The translations under genes and the position numbers were made by a program. Of a stretch of 64,000 nucleotides of DNA, positions 18,644 through 27,382 are shown piece after piece. Under the pieces are notes generated by a model. The model was not told where the DNA came from, made no database searches, and saw only the letters and a program-made list of their open reading frames with translations. The DNA lies in the NCBI GenBank assembly GCA_045588325.1, contig JAZNEA010000102.1, positions 1-64,000 of the forward strand, in the 5' to 3' direction. Each line of letters opens with the position of its first letter. The first letter of the stretch is position 1. The stretch is from RGIG7378 sp045588325 (GTDB lineage: Bacteria; Bacillota; Clostridia; RGIG7378).

Positions 18644-19600
18644 CTACAAGTAATAGAGAATTGCAACTGTTATTGCAGAGCCCACCAATGTTACGAGAGA
18701 GAAAACAGTAACTATCTTCTTCTCTGACCATTTGCCCAACTCAAAGTGGTGATGAATTGGAGTCATACGGAAGACTCTCTTGCCTGTTGCCTTAAATACG
18801 GCCACCTGAATCATTACAGACAGGCCCTCCACGATAAAGATAACTCCCATAAATATGGCTAGCACAGGGCCTCCTGTCCTCATCATAAGGGCAGAGAATG
18901 CACCTCCCAGAGCCAAAGATCCGGTATCCCCCATGAACACCTTGGCAGGATGGCGGTTGAATACCAAAAATCCTGTGCATGCGCCTAAAACCATAGCGGA
19001 AAACACGGATGCCGATGTATCTGCCAAAACGTATTCAAAAGCAAAGGTCAGGGAGAACATTGTCACCGCGATTGTAGACGAGGCCAGGCCATCTACCCCA
19101 TCTGTAAGGTTGACACAATTTGTCACATAGTAGAAAAATGCCAGCATAATAACAGCGTATAGCCATCCTGGCATATTCCACACAAAGAAAATGAGATCAA
19201 TGCCATAGTTGCCGCCTCTTTGCCACATGTCCCATCCTATATATGCTGCCGCGAAAACTACCAACAGCACTGACTTTTGCCATGCCCTGAGACCATGCTT
19301 ATTAACCTTAATCTTGACCAGGTCGTCTGCCAGACCAACAACACCCATTGCCATAGTGATCAGCAACAGCGGCAGAATATCATAGCTGAAAATCATCGCT
19401 ACTATGGACGCAATCAACAGGGCCAAGAGAAAGAAAGCTCCACCCATTGTTGGGGTACCCTGCTTTTTGAGATGGGACTGAGGTCCCTCCTGTCTCTCAC
19501 TCTGGCCAAACTTAAGTCTGCGCAAAAGCTCAATCGAAGGCTTGCCCAGTATAATCGTCAATATATTAACAAGTACAAATAACAGAATCTGATGTCTCAT
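18644..19600 (-). CDS. mraY: Phospho-N-acetylmuramoyl-pentapeptide-transferase
   Basis: 318 residues, about ten transmembrane helices. Transfers phospho-MurNAc-pentapeptide to undecaprenyl phosphate, giving lipid I. Signature segments: GTPTMGGAFFL near residue 50, GLADDLVKI, the catalytic NLTDGVDGLAS around residue 170, and FMGDTGSLALGG. The HHHFE histidine motif appears as PIHHHFELGKWSE. It follows murF by two bases and precedes ftsW by 16. Confidence 0.97.
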   Translation of the reverse strand: MRHQILLFVLVNILTIILGKPSIELLRRLKFGQSERQEGPQSHLKKQGTPTMGGAFFLLALLIASIVAMIFSYDILPLLLITMAMGVVGLADDLVKIKVNKHGLRAWQKSVLLVVFAAAYIGWDMWQRGGNYGIDLIFFVWNMPGWLYAVIMLAFFYYVTNCVNLTDGVDGLASSTIAVTMFSLTFAFEYVLADTSASVFSAMVLGACTGFLVFNRHPAKVFMGDTGSLALGGAFSALMMRTGGPVLAIFMGVIFIVEGLSVMIQVAVFKATGKRVFRMTPIHHHFELGKWSEKKIVTVFSLVTLVGSAITVAILYYL

Positions 19601-19602
19601 TC

Positions 19603-20976
19603 TTATCTATCCCCTAATACCTTGTGCATACACTTCTCCATGCCCATGGCACGAGACCCCTTAAATAACAGCGTATCTCCGTATCTGACCAGTCTGGACG
19701 CAACATCGCCTGCGGATGATGCATCCTCAGCCTCATAACATGCCTCAAGACCTGATAACCTGGCCTCCTCTGCCATACAAGCTGCATACTGTCCGGCAGC
19801 AACCAACACATTGACTCCAGCGTTGGCGCAATATCTGCCGATCTCCCTGTGCATCTCCTGTGCCTGGTCTCCCAGCTCATACATATCACCCAAAACCGCG
19901 ATTCTGCGGCCCTCACAAGGTAAGGAACAAAGGGTATCTATGGCGGCCTTCATGGACACGGGATTTGCGTTGTATGCATCGTTAATGTACACGATTCCTT
20001 CGGACTCCGTCAACTGCATACGGTTGGCCTCTCCTCGGCAATTGGCTACACCTTGCTGCATCTCTGCAGGGGTCATATCCAATATTTCTCCAAGGCAAAT
20101 AGCTGCCATCGCATCATAGATATTGTGCTTACCAGGAATGTGTACTGTAAACCTCTGGTGCATCGCCACAAATGTGACACCGCTACGTATAATCTCTATT
20201 TGAGATGCAGTTCTGTCACAGCTGCGGGCTAAGCCAAAAGTGACAACTCTCTGAGGAACCTTGCCCGGCAATGTCCTCAGCATGTCATCGTCTCCATTTA
20301 CTATGAGGGTTCCAGAGACCTTCATGCCATCTACAACCTCCATTTTTGCCCTGAATATGCCTCTCCTGCTGCCCAGATTCTCAATATGCGCAACACCGAT
20401 ATTGGATATGACGGCATAATCCGGCCTCGCAATCTTGCTCAGAAGGGATATCTCCCCAAAATGGTTCATTCCCATTTCTACAATTGCGTACTCAGTGTCA
20501 TCAGGAATGGCCAACAGCGTCAATGGCACACCATACTGATTGTTCAGATTGCCCTGAGTCTTGGATGTTTTGAATTTTGTGGAAAGTACGCTATATATAA
20601 ACTCTTTTGTCGTTGTCTTACCTACACTGCCTGTTACAGCGATAACCTTAGCCCTTAGACTTAGCCTGTACTGTGTGGCCAAATCTGCCATGGCCTGCCA
20701 GGTCTCCGCAACCTCAATAGCAGCAACTCCCTCCGGAATTGACACCTTGGATATATCGAACCTTTCGGCACTATATAAAAAGGCGACAGCGCCATTCTGT
20801 ATGGCAGACTGAATAAAACTGTGGCCGTCGTTTCGCTCGCCAACAATCGGGATATAAAGGCAGTTCTCCGTAACTTTGCGGGAATCAATGGTGACGGAGT
20901 TAATTCTCAGTTCTCCGCTACCAAGTGTTATGCGACCTCTTGTGGCATCAGAAATATACGAAATGCTAACGTTCAT
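19603..20976 (-). CDS. murF: UDP-N-acetylmuramoyl-tripeptide--D-alanyl-D-alanine ligase
   Basis: 457 residues. ATP-dependent addition of D-Ala-D-Ala to the UDP-MurNAc-tripeptide. The Mur ligase P-loop is VTGSVGKTTTKEFIYSVL near residue 115, followed by NNQYGVPLTLL, EMGMNHFGEI and NDAYNANPVSMKAA, all typical of MurF. GSRAMGME near the C-terminus matches the end of the family. The start overlaps murE by 11 bases, with GGGAGG inside the murE 3' end as its ribosome binding site. Confidence 0.96.
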   Translation of the reverse strand: MNVSISYISDATRGRITLGSGELRINSVTIDSRKVTENCLYIPIVGERNDGHSFIQSAIQNGAVAFLYSAERFDISKVSIPEGVAAIEVAETWQAMADLATQYRLSLRAKVIAVTGSVGKTTTKEFIYSVLSTKFKTSKTQGNLNNQYGVPLTLLAIPDDTEYAIVEMGMNHFGEISLLSKIARPDYAVISNIGVAHIENLGSRRGIFRAKMEVVDGMKVSGTLIVNGDDDMLRTLPGKVPQRVVTFGLARSCDRTASQIEIIRSGVTFVAMHQRFTVHIPGKHNIYDAMAAICLGEILDMTPAEMQQGVANCRGEANRMQLTESEGIVYINDAYNANPVSMKAAIDTLCSLPCEGRRIAVLGDMYELGDQAQEMHREIGRYCANAGVNVLVAAGQYAACMAEEARLSGLEACYEAEDASSAGDVASRLVRYGDTLLFKGSRAMGMEKCMHKVLGDR

Positions 20977-22435
20977 TACACAATTCCTCCCATGCCTGTC
21001 TGGTGATTATGCGCTCGTCAAAGGGTATTGTCCTGTCGCCGAACATCTGATATGTCTCCTGGCCTTTGCCAGCCAGAATCACAACATCCCCCGGCAAAGC
21101 AACACTAAGAGCGTACTTAATAGCCTGACGCCTGTCTGTAATCCTCACATACTTACCATGAGTCTCTCTGGCGCCCTCCTCAATCATATCAATAATGGAA
21201 TCTGGATCCTCTGTTCTGGGATTGTCTGAGGTAATGACAGACAGGTCTGCCAGTCCACAGCTGATACGACCCATTTGAGGTCTCTTTCCATGGTCTCTGT
21301 CGCCTCCGCAGCCAAACAAACAAATCACACGTCCCTTTGTCACATCCTTAAGCGCCTTGAGAACATTCTCCAGGCTATCAGGTGTGTGGGCATAGTCAAT
21401 CAAAACCTTAAATGGAGCATCGATAGAGACCTCTTCCAGTCGTCCAGGCACGCAAACCCTGCCTACAGCCTTTGCTGCTGTCTCGAGCGGGATGCCTCTG
21501 ATACAGCATGCACTGACCGCTGCCATGATATTGTATATATTGAACATTCCCTGGAGGTTAGTGTTAATTTCTGCACTGCCCCAGGGCGTGTTTATGACAA
21601 AGCTCATGCCCAGAGCCTCTGTTTTGATGTTTGTTGGATAGATGTCAGCCTCATTCATTGACATCTTGTATGTGGGACACTCCGCCATATCGAGAATCCT
21701 CTCGCCATATGGAGAATCAATATTTACAATTGCCTGCTTGCACATTGAGAAAAGCTTAGCCTTTGACAGGAAATAATCCTCCATATCCGGATGCTCTCTC
21801 TCGGTGATGTGGTCTCTGGTGAGATTCATAAAGATGCCTGTCTCATACTCTGTGTAGGCAACTCGGCTGAGCTTAAGAGCTTGGGATGTAACCTCCATAA
21901 CGGCATCCTGTGCTCCCCTCTCCTGCATGTAGGTAAAGGTGTATTGCAAGTCGCAAGATTCGGGGGTGGTAGGTGTGCTCCTGCCTGTGTTGATCTTATC
22001 GCTGGCAATATAATTGCCCAAGGTTCCGATCATTCCTGTGGTATATCCCAGAGAATTGAGTATAGACCAGTAGATATATGCCGTGGTTGTTTTGCCCTTG
22101 GTGCCGGTAATTCCCAGTAAATGCATGTTGCGGGATGGATTGTCATACATCTCACAAGCTACGGCTGCCATGGCCTTTCTGCTGTCTGGCACCTTAACTG
22201 CTGTGACTCCCTGTGGCACCTCTATATCTCTGGTGATGAGGCAGGCACTGGCACCAGCCGCTACCGCATCTGCCAAATACTTGTGTCCATCTGTAGAAAA
22301 CCCGTCTATGCAGACAAATAATGTGCCCGGTCCACACCTTCTGGAATCAAAGGTGACAGAAGACACCTGGCAATCCCGGTCTCCTACGATATATTCAACA
22401 TCCACTCTCTTTAGCAAATCGATAAGCCTTGGCAT
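20966..22435 (-). CDS. murE: UDP-MurNAc-L-Ala-D-Glu: meso-diaminopimelate ligase
   Basis: 489 residues. Adds the third amino acid of the stem peptide. P-loop GITGTKGKTTTAYI near residue 110, STPTTPES, then the ATP/Mg lysine region HPDMEDYFLSKAKLF. The C-terminal recognition motif reads SDNPRTEDP; the DNPR form is that of ligases for meso-diaminopimelate rather than L-lysine. This implies a DAP-type cell wall. It starts eleven bases after the PBP stop, with GGGGG as ribosome binding site, and overlaps murF. Confidence 0.96.
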   Translation of the reverse strand: MPRLIDLLKRVDVEYIVGDRDCQVSSVTFDSRRCGPGTLFVCIDGFSTDGHKYLADAVAAGASACLITRDIEVPQGVTAVKVPDSRKAMAAVACEMYDNPSRNMHLLGITGTKGKTTTAYIYWSILNSLGYTTGMIGTLGNYIASDKINTGRSTPTTPESCDLQYTFTYMQERGAQDAVMEVTSQALKLSRVAYTEYETGIFMNLTRDHITEREHPDMEDYFLSKAKLFSMCKQAIVNIDSPYGERILDMAECPTYKMSMNEADIYPTNIKTEALGMSFVINTPWGSAEINTNLQGMFNIYNIMAAVSACCIRGIPLETAAKAVGRVCVPGRLEEVSIDAPFKVLIDYAHTPDSLENVLKALKDVTKGRVICLFGCGGDRDHGKRPQMGRISCGLADLSVITSDNPRTEDPDSIIDMIEEGARETHGKYVRITDRRQAIKYALSVALPGDVVILAGKGQETYQMFGDRTIPFDERIITRQAWEELCNER

Positions 22436-22445
22436 ATTTCCCCCG

Positions 22446-24755
22446 CTAGTCAGAAACGTTAACTCTAAAGTCTACTTTAATAACAGTTCCCATTGTTACA
22501 GTCTCTCCGTACTGTATGCTCTGTTCCTCTGCAGTACCTCTGCCGCTGACCTCGATGTTAAGGCCTATTGAGTGAAGAGCTCTGCATGCCTCGTCAATGG
22601 TCATAGACGAAAGGTTGGGCACTGTAACTGTCTGATCCTCTGTGTAACCCTCTGTGTACAGAACAACGATAGATCCGCTGGTGAGGTTTGATCCTGCCTC
22701 GGGCACCTGGCGTGCGATTACGGCATCAGAGGCTGTAGAACCAACAATTTTGGCTGTGAGGCCTATGCTGGAAAGCTTAGCCTGAGCCTCTGCAACAGTC
22801 AGCTCCTCCAAAACGGGTACTGTGACCAAACTACCCATTTTAACAACATCCTTGTCGGAGTATTCCCTCTCAACACCCATATATTCCAGTATCTCTTCTA
22901 CAATCTTGCCTGCTGTAGGAGCTGCAACCTTGGAGCCATAGTAGCTATCTCCCTGTGGGTTTTTGAGGATAACGAGAACGCAAACCTCTGGATCATCTGC
23001 AGGTGCAATGGCTGAGAAGGATGCGATGTATTCTCCTGCTACCAGGGTCTCGGATGTACCTGTCTTGCCTGCAACTCTATATCCTGCAACGTATGCATTA
23101 CCGCCTCCGCCTTCGCTGACAACGCCCTCCAACAGATCCAAAATGGTCTGAGAAGTCTCCTTTGAAATAATCTGTCTGACAACATTGCGGGAATTGGACT
23201 CAATAACATTGCCCTTAGAGTCCATTACGGAACTAACCACATAGGGTTCCAACAGATATCCGCCATTTGCAATGGCAGCATAGGCAGTAATGAGCTGTAT
23301 GGGAGTAATCGTAAATCTCTGTCCAAAGGATGCGGTCGCCATGTTAATCTCTGTGGGATTAGCGTGGAACAAGCTGTTGCCCTCACCTGGCAGGTCGATT
23401 CCGGTCCTGTCGTAAAATCCAAATCCTCTGACGTATTTGTAAAAATTATCTATGCCAATAACCTGTGACAGGCGAACGAAAACAGGGTTACAAGAGTTAT
23501 ACACACCATGGGCAAAATCCTCTGTGCCGTGATGTGCCAGATGCCAACAATTGATTGTAAAGCCACTCATCTCGATGGGGCTGCAGCTAACCGTCGTAGA
23601 TGGCAATATTGACCCCTTCTCCAGACCGATGGCTGCAACGATTGCCTTAAACGTTGATCCAGGCTCGTATGTATCTGTTATGGCGTTGATCTTCCATCTC
23701 TCGATAAGCGCGGCACTCTGTTCTGTCTGAGTCATGCTGCCCCACGCATCAGCAGATATATCCAATGGCATAGCAAAAGGATCATTGGGATCAAAATCGG
23801 GATAGCTGGCCATGCCAAGAACAGCACCTGTGTTAGGATTCATAACAACAACGGTGCCGCCATCCTCTATCTGGTATTTCTCAATGGCCTCCTTGAGGTT
23901 CTGCTGAATAATATACTGAATATTGACGTCGATAGTGGTCTGAATGCTGTAGCCATCCTCAGCAGGTATGTAGTACTCATAGCTGTCGGGAATGTCCCTC
24001 TCCAAACCATCTGTCAGGTAGACAATTCTGCCTGAAGTGCCCTGCAAATACTTGTCATATTTGGCCTCAAGACCATAGAGTCCCTGATTGTCTGTGCCTG
24101 TGAACCCGATAAGCTGTGATGCCAGAGATCCGTATGGGTACAATCTGCTGTTGTCCTCATCCACATTGACACCTGAGGTTATATTGAGCTCATCCAGCAA
24201 CTTGATAATCTTATCTCCAACCTCGGGCTGAACCTTTCTCTTGATGATCTCGTAGTTGGAGTTCCTCTCCACGTATTTCATCAATTCTGAATATTCCATT
24301 TCCAGAATATTACAAAGGCCGTCAAGCAGGGCCTGCTTGCGGTCTACAACTATCTCCGGGGTCTCCGGCTCCGTCTCCTCCTGGACAGTATCCTTGCCAA
24401 ATACGCCCTTAATCCAGTTCCAGATATTGGCGCCAAGGTCACTTAAAACATTGCCCTCGCTCTTGGAAATCTGCTGAGAAGCCTCGTTGGATATACTCTT
24501 GATAGTTTGTGGGTTAATAGAAATGGTAACAGTAGCATCGCTCTGCGCCAAAACGTTAAACTTGCTATCGTATATGATGCCGCGCTTGGCGGAAATCGTC
24601 CTCTCTCTGGTCTGATTAGCCGCAGCCTTACGGGAATAGTACTCACCATCAATCAGCTGCACCTGTACCAATCTGCCCACGCAAATAAGCACCAGCAACA
24701 GAAATATGCCAGTTGACATGAGTATTCTTTTGCGCTTTGTAAGTGTGGAATTCAT
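22446..24755 (-). CDS. Class B penicillin-binding protein with two PASTA domains
   Basis: 769 residues. One N-terminal membrane anchor (residues ~11-33), a dimerisation domain, then the transpeptidase domain with all active-site motifs: STFK at 367-370, SCN at 421-423 and KTG at 564-566. Two PASTA repeats fill the last ~140 residues (PVLEELTVAEAQAKL... and VPNLSSMTIDEACRAL...). It crosslinks peptidoglycan at the septum with the SEDS partner FtsW. Position in the dcw cluster fits PBP2B/FtsI or SpoVD; the two PASTA domains resemble PBP2X. A specific symbol is not assigned. Confidence 0.93.
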   Translation of the reverse strand: MNSTLTKRKRILMSTGIFLLLVLICVGRLVQVQLIDGEYYSRKAAANQTRERTISAKRGIIYDSKFNVLAQSDATVTISINPQTIKSISNEASQQISKSEGNVLSDLGANIWNWIKGVFGKDTVQEETEPETPEIVVDRKQALLDGLCNILEMEYSELMKYVERNSNYEIIKRKVQPEVGDKIIKLLDELNITSGVNVDEDNSRLYPYGSLASQLIGFTGTDNQGLYGLEAKYDKYLQGTSGRIVYLTDGLERDIPDSYEYYIPAEDGYSIQTTIDVNIQYIIQQNLKEAIEKYQIEDGGTVVVMNPNTGAVLGMASYPDFDPNDPFAMPLDISADAWGSMTQTEQSAALIERWKINAITDTYEPGSTFKAIVAAIGLEKGSILPSTTVSCSPIEMSGFTINCWHLAHHGTEDFAHGVYNSCNPVFVRLSQVIGIDNFYKYVRGFGFYDRTGIDLPGEGNSLFHANPTEINMATASFGQRFTITPIQLITAYAAIANGGYLLEPYVVSSVMDSKGNVIESNSRNVVRQIISKETSQTILDLLEGVVSEGGGGNAYVAGYRVAGKTGTSETLVAGEYIASFSAIAPADDPEVCVLVILKNPQGDSYYGSKVAAPTAGKIVEEILEYMGVEREYSDKDVVKMGSLVTVPVLEELTVAEAQAKLSSIGLTAKIVGSTASDAVIARQVPEAGSNLTSGSIVVLYTEGYTEDQTVTVPNLSSMTIDEACRALHSIGLNIEVSGRGTAEEQSIQYGETVTMGTVIKVDFRVNVSD

Positions 24756-24805
24756 TAAAAACCTGCTCTATTTGCTCAAATAATATATGTCACAGACCGG
24801 CAACA

Positions 24806-25678
24806 TTATTCCGTGAGCAAACTCCACAGGTTAGTAGCAAAAACGCGAAGCTGTGATCCAAATGTTCCAGCATCACTTGTCTCAGCGGAATATGTATCAG
24901 ACACCACAGTGTAATCCAACCTGTCAGGTGTAACGCTGTTGACCTGGTATGTGTAGGGAGTGTGGAGATTGGCCTCTCCAGTCAAAATTGCACCCTCCTC
25001 CATAAGCATACTCTTTATTTCACTTAATGCAAGTGTATAGGATACATTTAATTTCTGTGTGCTCTCGCGGATTTCAGCTATTTCAGACTGCATTTCCATT
25101 GTCTGTATGACGTAATTATCTGCCACAAGGCCTACTGCCACACCCAGGAAAATAGTCACTGCGCAAAAGATGATGCCCAGAGACAAAACCAGCTTGATAA
25201 GCGGATTAGCTCGCTGTGCAGGCTTATCTCCAGGGATAACGCGGATACGCCTCTTAGGCTGTTTTGTGGGCTCCTGAGTATGCTGTGGTACCTCCTCAGG
25301 TGCAACTACTGTTGCTACGTTGCCATAGGTATACTCCACTGGCTCCCCAGTTCTGAGGCTATCGAGGAACAAAGGTCTGCTCTCCCTCTCCTTATCAAAG
25401 TTGAAGGAGTTCATGTACTCGCCTCTCTCCATATTCATGCTTGGGGAAATGCGGCCAGAAGTCCTGGCAATATTTACAGAATCTCTTGTATTCTGCTTAA
25501 GAAGTCTGAGGCTGGGATCGATTTCGTCCTCTCTCATTCTTCTGTAGTAAGTCTCTGTGGCTCTGCCGTGGACAGTGTCTCTGCTAGTATTGGAGTAGGC
25601 AGAATTAGAATAGCGAACTTCTCTCTCGCTATGGCTTGTCCTGTTTACTTGTGTCCTCTCTCTCAATACCGTTGACAT
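24806..25678 (-). CDS. FtsL-like divisome protein with long cytoplasmic domain
   Basis: 290 residues and no recognised catalytic motif. Residues 1-155 are hydrophilic, rich in Arg, Ser and Glu, and look disordered; residues ~160-187 form one transmembrane helix; residues ~190-225 are heptad-like and could be a short coiled coil; the remainder is extracellular. The gene lies between rsmH and the septal PBP, exactly where ftsL is found, and the helix plus coiled coil fit FtsL. FtsL is usually ~100-120 residues, so the cytoplasmic half is a large addition. Function is inferred from position and topology only. GAGGG precedes the ATG. Confidence 0.65.
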   Translation of the reverse strand: MSTVLRERTQVNRTSHSEREVRYSNSAYSNTSRDTVHGRATETYYRRMREDEIDPSLRLLKQNTRDSVNIARTSGRISPSMNMERGEYMNSFNFDKERESRPLFLDSLRTGEPVEYTYGNVATVVAPEEVPQHTQEPTKQPKRRIRVIPGDKPAQRANPLIKLVLSLGIIFCAVTIFLGVAVGLVADNYVIQTMEMQSEIAEIRESTQKLNVSYTLALSEIKSMLMEEGAILTGEANLHTPYTYQVNSVTPDRLDYTVVSDTYSAETSDAGTFGSQLRVFATNLWSLLTE

Positions 25679-25687
25679 TTTGTCCCT

Positions 25688-26632
25688 CTATTTTATCTTC
25701 TCTATTATTCTCAGCTTGGCACTTCTGGATCTGGGGTTTATGTCCAGCTCCCTTTGGTCAGCCACGATGGGCTTTCCGGTGACCTTGCTGTATTCCTTAA
25801 CCTTTCCGCACACGCAGATTGGAAAATCTGGCGGGCAGGTACAGGGGTTGTCTAGTTTCTCAAAGGCCTTTTTTATCAGCCTGTCCTCCAGTGAATGGAA
25901 GGATATAACGCATATTCTGCCGCCAACATTCATGCACTTTGATGCATCCTCTATGGTGGCCGGCACAACTCCAAGCTCGTTGTTTACCTCAATCCTCAGT
26001 GCCTGGAATATCTGCCTTGCAGGATGTCCCTGCCTCCTGAACTTGGCTGGAGTAGCATTTGCAACACACTCTGCCAGGTCCAACGTGGTTTCGAATTCGC
26101 ATCGCTCTCTCCTGCGCACTATTGCGGAGGTGATTGCATTTGCGTATGTAACCTCGCCGTACTCTCTGAACACCCTGTTCAGCTCATCAGGAGCATATTG
26201 GTTAACCACATCTGCCGCCGTCATTCCGACGGATTGGTTCATCCTCATGTCCAGTGGACCATCCTTCTGATAGGAGAATCCCCTCTCACTCTCATCGAAT
26301 TGGTGTGACGAAACTCCCATATCTATGAGAACTCCGTCCAGGCCAGCTATCCCTGCCTCAGTCACGATGCTGCCTATTTCAGAATAATTTCTGTTGGCAT
26401 ATATGACTGTGTTGTCCCCCTTGATGGGCTCTAACCTTTCCTTGGCAGTCCTGAGGGCTACAGGGTCTCTGTCAACAGCAATCAGTGTTCCTCCTTTGAG
26501 TCTCTTTAGGATCTGAGTGCTGTGTCCTGCTCCTCCGACAGTTCCGTCCAAATAAACGCCGTCTGGTTTAATGTTTAATCCCTCAATGCACTGGTCGAGC
26601 ATTACGGGGATGTGTTCAAAGCGTGTCATCAT
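25688..26632 (-). CDS. rsmH: 16S rRNA (cytosine1402-N4)-methyltransferase
   Basis: 314 residues from the ATG at 26630-26632. SAM-dependent methylation of C1402 in 16S rRNA. Motifs: HIPVMLDQCIEGL, YLDGTVGGAGHSTQIL (SAM site), ILIDMGVSSHQ-like segment (GVLIDMGVSSHQFDE) and PLDMRMNQ. The C-terminal ISFHSLEDRLIKKAF is typical. The frame stays open 47 codons further upstream, but that part overlaps mraZ and is not conserved; a second ATG lies immediately downstream. Overlaps the mraZ stop by 17 bases, as in many dcw clusters. Confidence 0.95.
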   Translation of the reverse strand: MMTRFEHIPVMLDQCIEGLNIKPDGVYLDGTVGGAGHSTQILKRLKGGTLIAVDRDPVALRTAKERLEPIKGDNTVIYANRNYSEIGSIVTEAGIAGLDGVLIDMGVSSHQFDESERGFSYQKDGPLDMRMNQSVGMTAADVVNQYAPDELNRVFREYGEVTYANAITSAIVRRRERCEFETTLDLAECVANATPAKFRRQGHPARQIFQALRIEVNNELGVVPATIEDASKCMNVGGRICVISFHSLEDRLIKKAFEKLDNPCTCPPDFPICVCGKVKEYSKVTGKPIVADQRELDINPRSRSAKLRIIEKIK

Positions 26633-27092
26633 CGTCTCTGTGCTTGAAGATCTTGTACTTAGATGCCAGGGACTGAATGTTCTCAACATCCTTGCCTGCC
26701 TTGCGCCTGTCATACATCTCTCTGGTCCAAATCTTGGCCTTGTCTCCATCACCTGTGATAACGATCTCGTCACCCATATTGAATCTATTGCGGAGATTCG
26801 GTGGGATTGTGAATCGTCCCGTCTTGTCCGTCTCCACGTCGTAGCTGTTGTTGAAGATGTAATCTCTCAGGATCTCTACACCCTCATCTGCCTCATCAGC
26901 CAGCTCCTCAATATTGGCTGCAATCTCGTCGTATCTCTCCTCGGGGTAAATGACCATGTGGTCGTTGCTAAGGCCAAGGCCCACAACTACGTTCTCTCCC
27001 AATACGTCACGAAACCGAGCAGGTAAATATGTCCTGCCCTTTTGGTCAACGGTGTGAGTGTATTCACCTTTCAGCCAATAGCGTCGTGCCAT
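26616..27092 (-). CDS. mraZ: Transcriptional regulator MraZ
   Basis: 158 residues with two AbrB-like SpoVT/MraZ repeats: GEYTHTVDQKGRTYLPARFRD at the start and SYDVETDKTGRFTIPPNLR in the second half. MraZ forms rings, binds repeated GTGG boxes and controls the dcw operon it heads. The start ATG has AGGTGA nine bases upstream. First gene of the cluster, ~68 bases after the predicted RNA start. Slightly longer than the usual ~143 residues because of a polar C-terminal tail. Confidence 0.95.
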   Translation of the reverse strand: MARRYWLKGEYTHTVDQKGRTYLPARFRDVLGENVVVGLGLSNDHMVIYPEERYDEIAANIEELADEADEGVEILRDYIFNNSYDVETDKTGRFTIPPNLRNRFNMGDEIVITGDGDKAKIWTREMYDRRKAGKDVENIQSLASKYKIFKHRDDDDTL

Positions 27093-27166
27093 TTGAAATT
27101 CACCTATTTAATCCACTAAGTCATCTTTTGTCGGGAAATCTATCCTCAATCCCCCTCGTTAGGCCT

Positions 27167-27195
27167 ATTATAAGCCTAATCCATGCTTGATGCAA
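27167..27195 (-). promoter_or_regulatory. Promoter of the dcw cluster (mraZ)
   Basis: Minus strand: TTGCAT (27190-27195), a 17-base spacer, consensus TATAAT (27167-27172). Predicted RNA start near 27160. The only clear promoter upstream of mraZ and probably the main one for the cluster. The 290-base gap 27093-27382 holds this promoter, a GTGG-repeat patch and the terminator of the next operon. Confidence 0.8.
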
Positions 27196-27261
27196 TAGTT
27201 TTCAGGCTGTTTCTTAACTATTTTTTCGCCAAATTTCCTTTGAATTGTCTTGTTTTTGCTG

Positions 27262-27290
27262 GTGGTGGCGGAAAGTGGATAGAAATCCAC
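27262..27290 (+). repeat. GTGG repeat patch, possible MraZ boxes
   Basis: Plus strand reads GTGGTGGCGGAAAGTGGAT, with GTGG at 27265 and 27275 (10-base phase), followed by ATCCAC, so GTGGAT-AGAA-ATCCAC forms an inverted repeat at 27275-27290. MraZ boxes are GTGG-type repeats with ~10-base spacing. Against this: the direct repeats point away from mraZ and lie ~67 bases upstream of the -35. Confidence 0.4.
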
Positions 27291-27330
27291 AGAATTTTTC
27301 AAATAGCCATTATTTTTTCAACAAGAGCAC

Positions 27331-27356
27331 AAAAAAACCGCCCTGTCCGGACGGTT
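27331..27356 (-). terminator. Terminator of the sugar uptake operon
   Basis: 8-bp stem (AACCGTCC / GGGCGGTT with one G-U pair), 5-base loop GGACA, then seven U residues in the minus-strand RNA. Lies 27 bases after the stop of the response regulator gene. Confidence 0.9.
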
Positions 27357-27382
27357 TCTCCTCTTTAAAAATTGATATTCGA

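Noticed and set aside
26633..26773. N-terminal extension of RsmH by 47 residues
   Set aside because: The extra part overlaps mraZ in another frame and is not like RsmH; the family starts at TRFEHIPVML, next to the chosen ATG.
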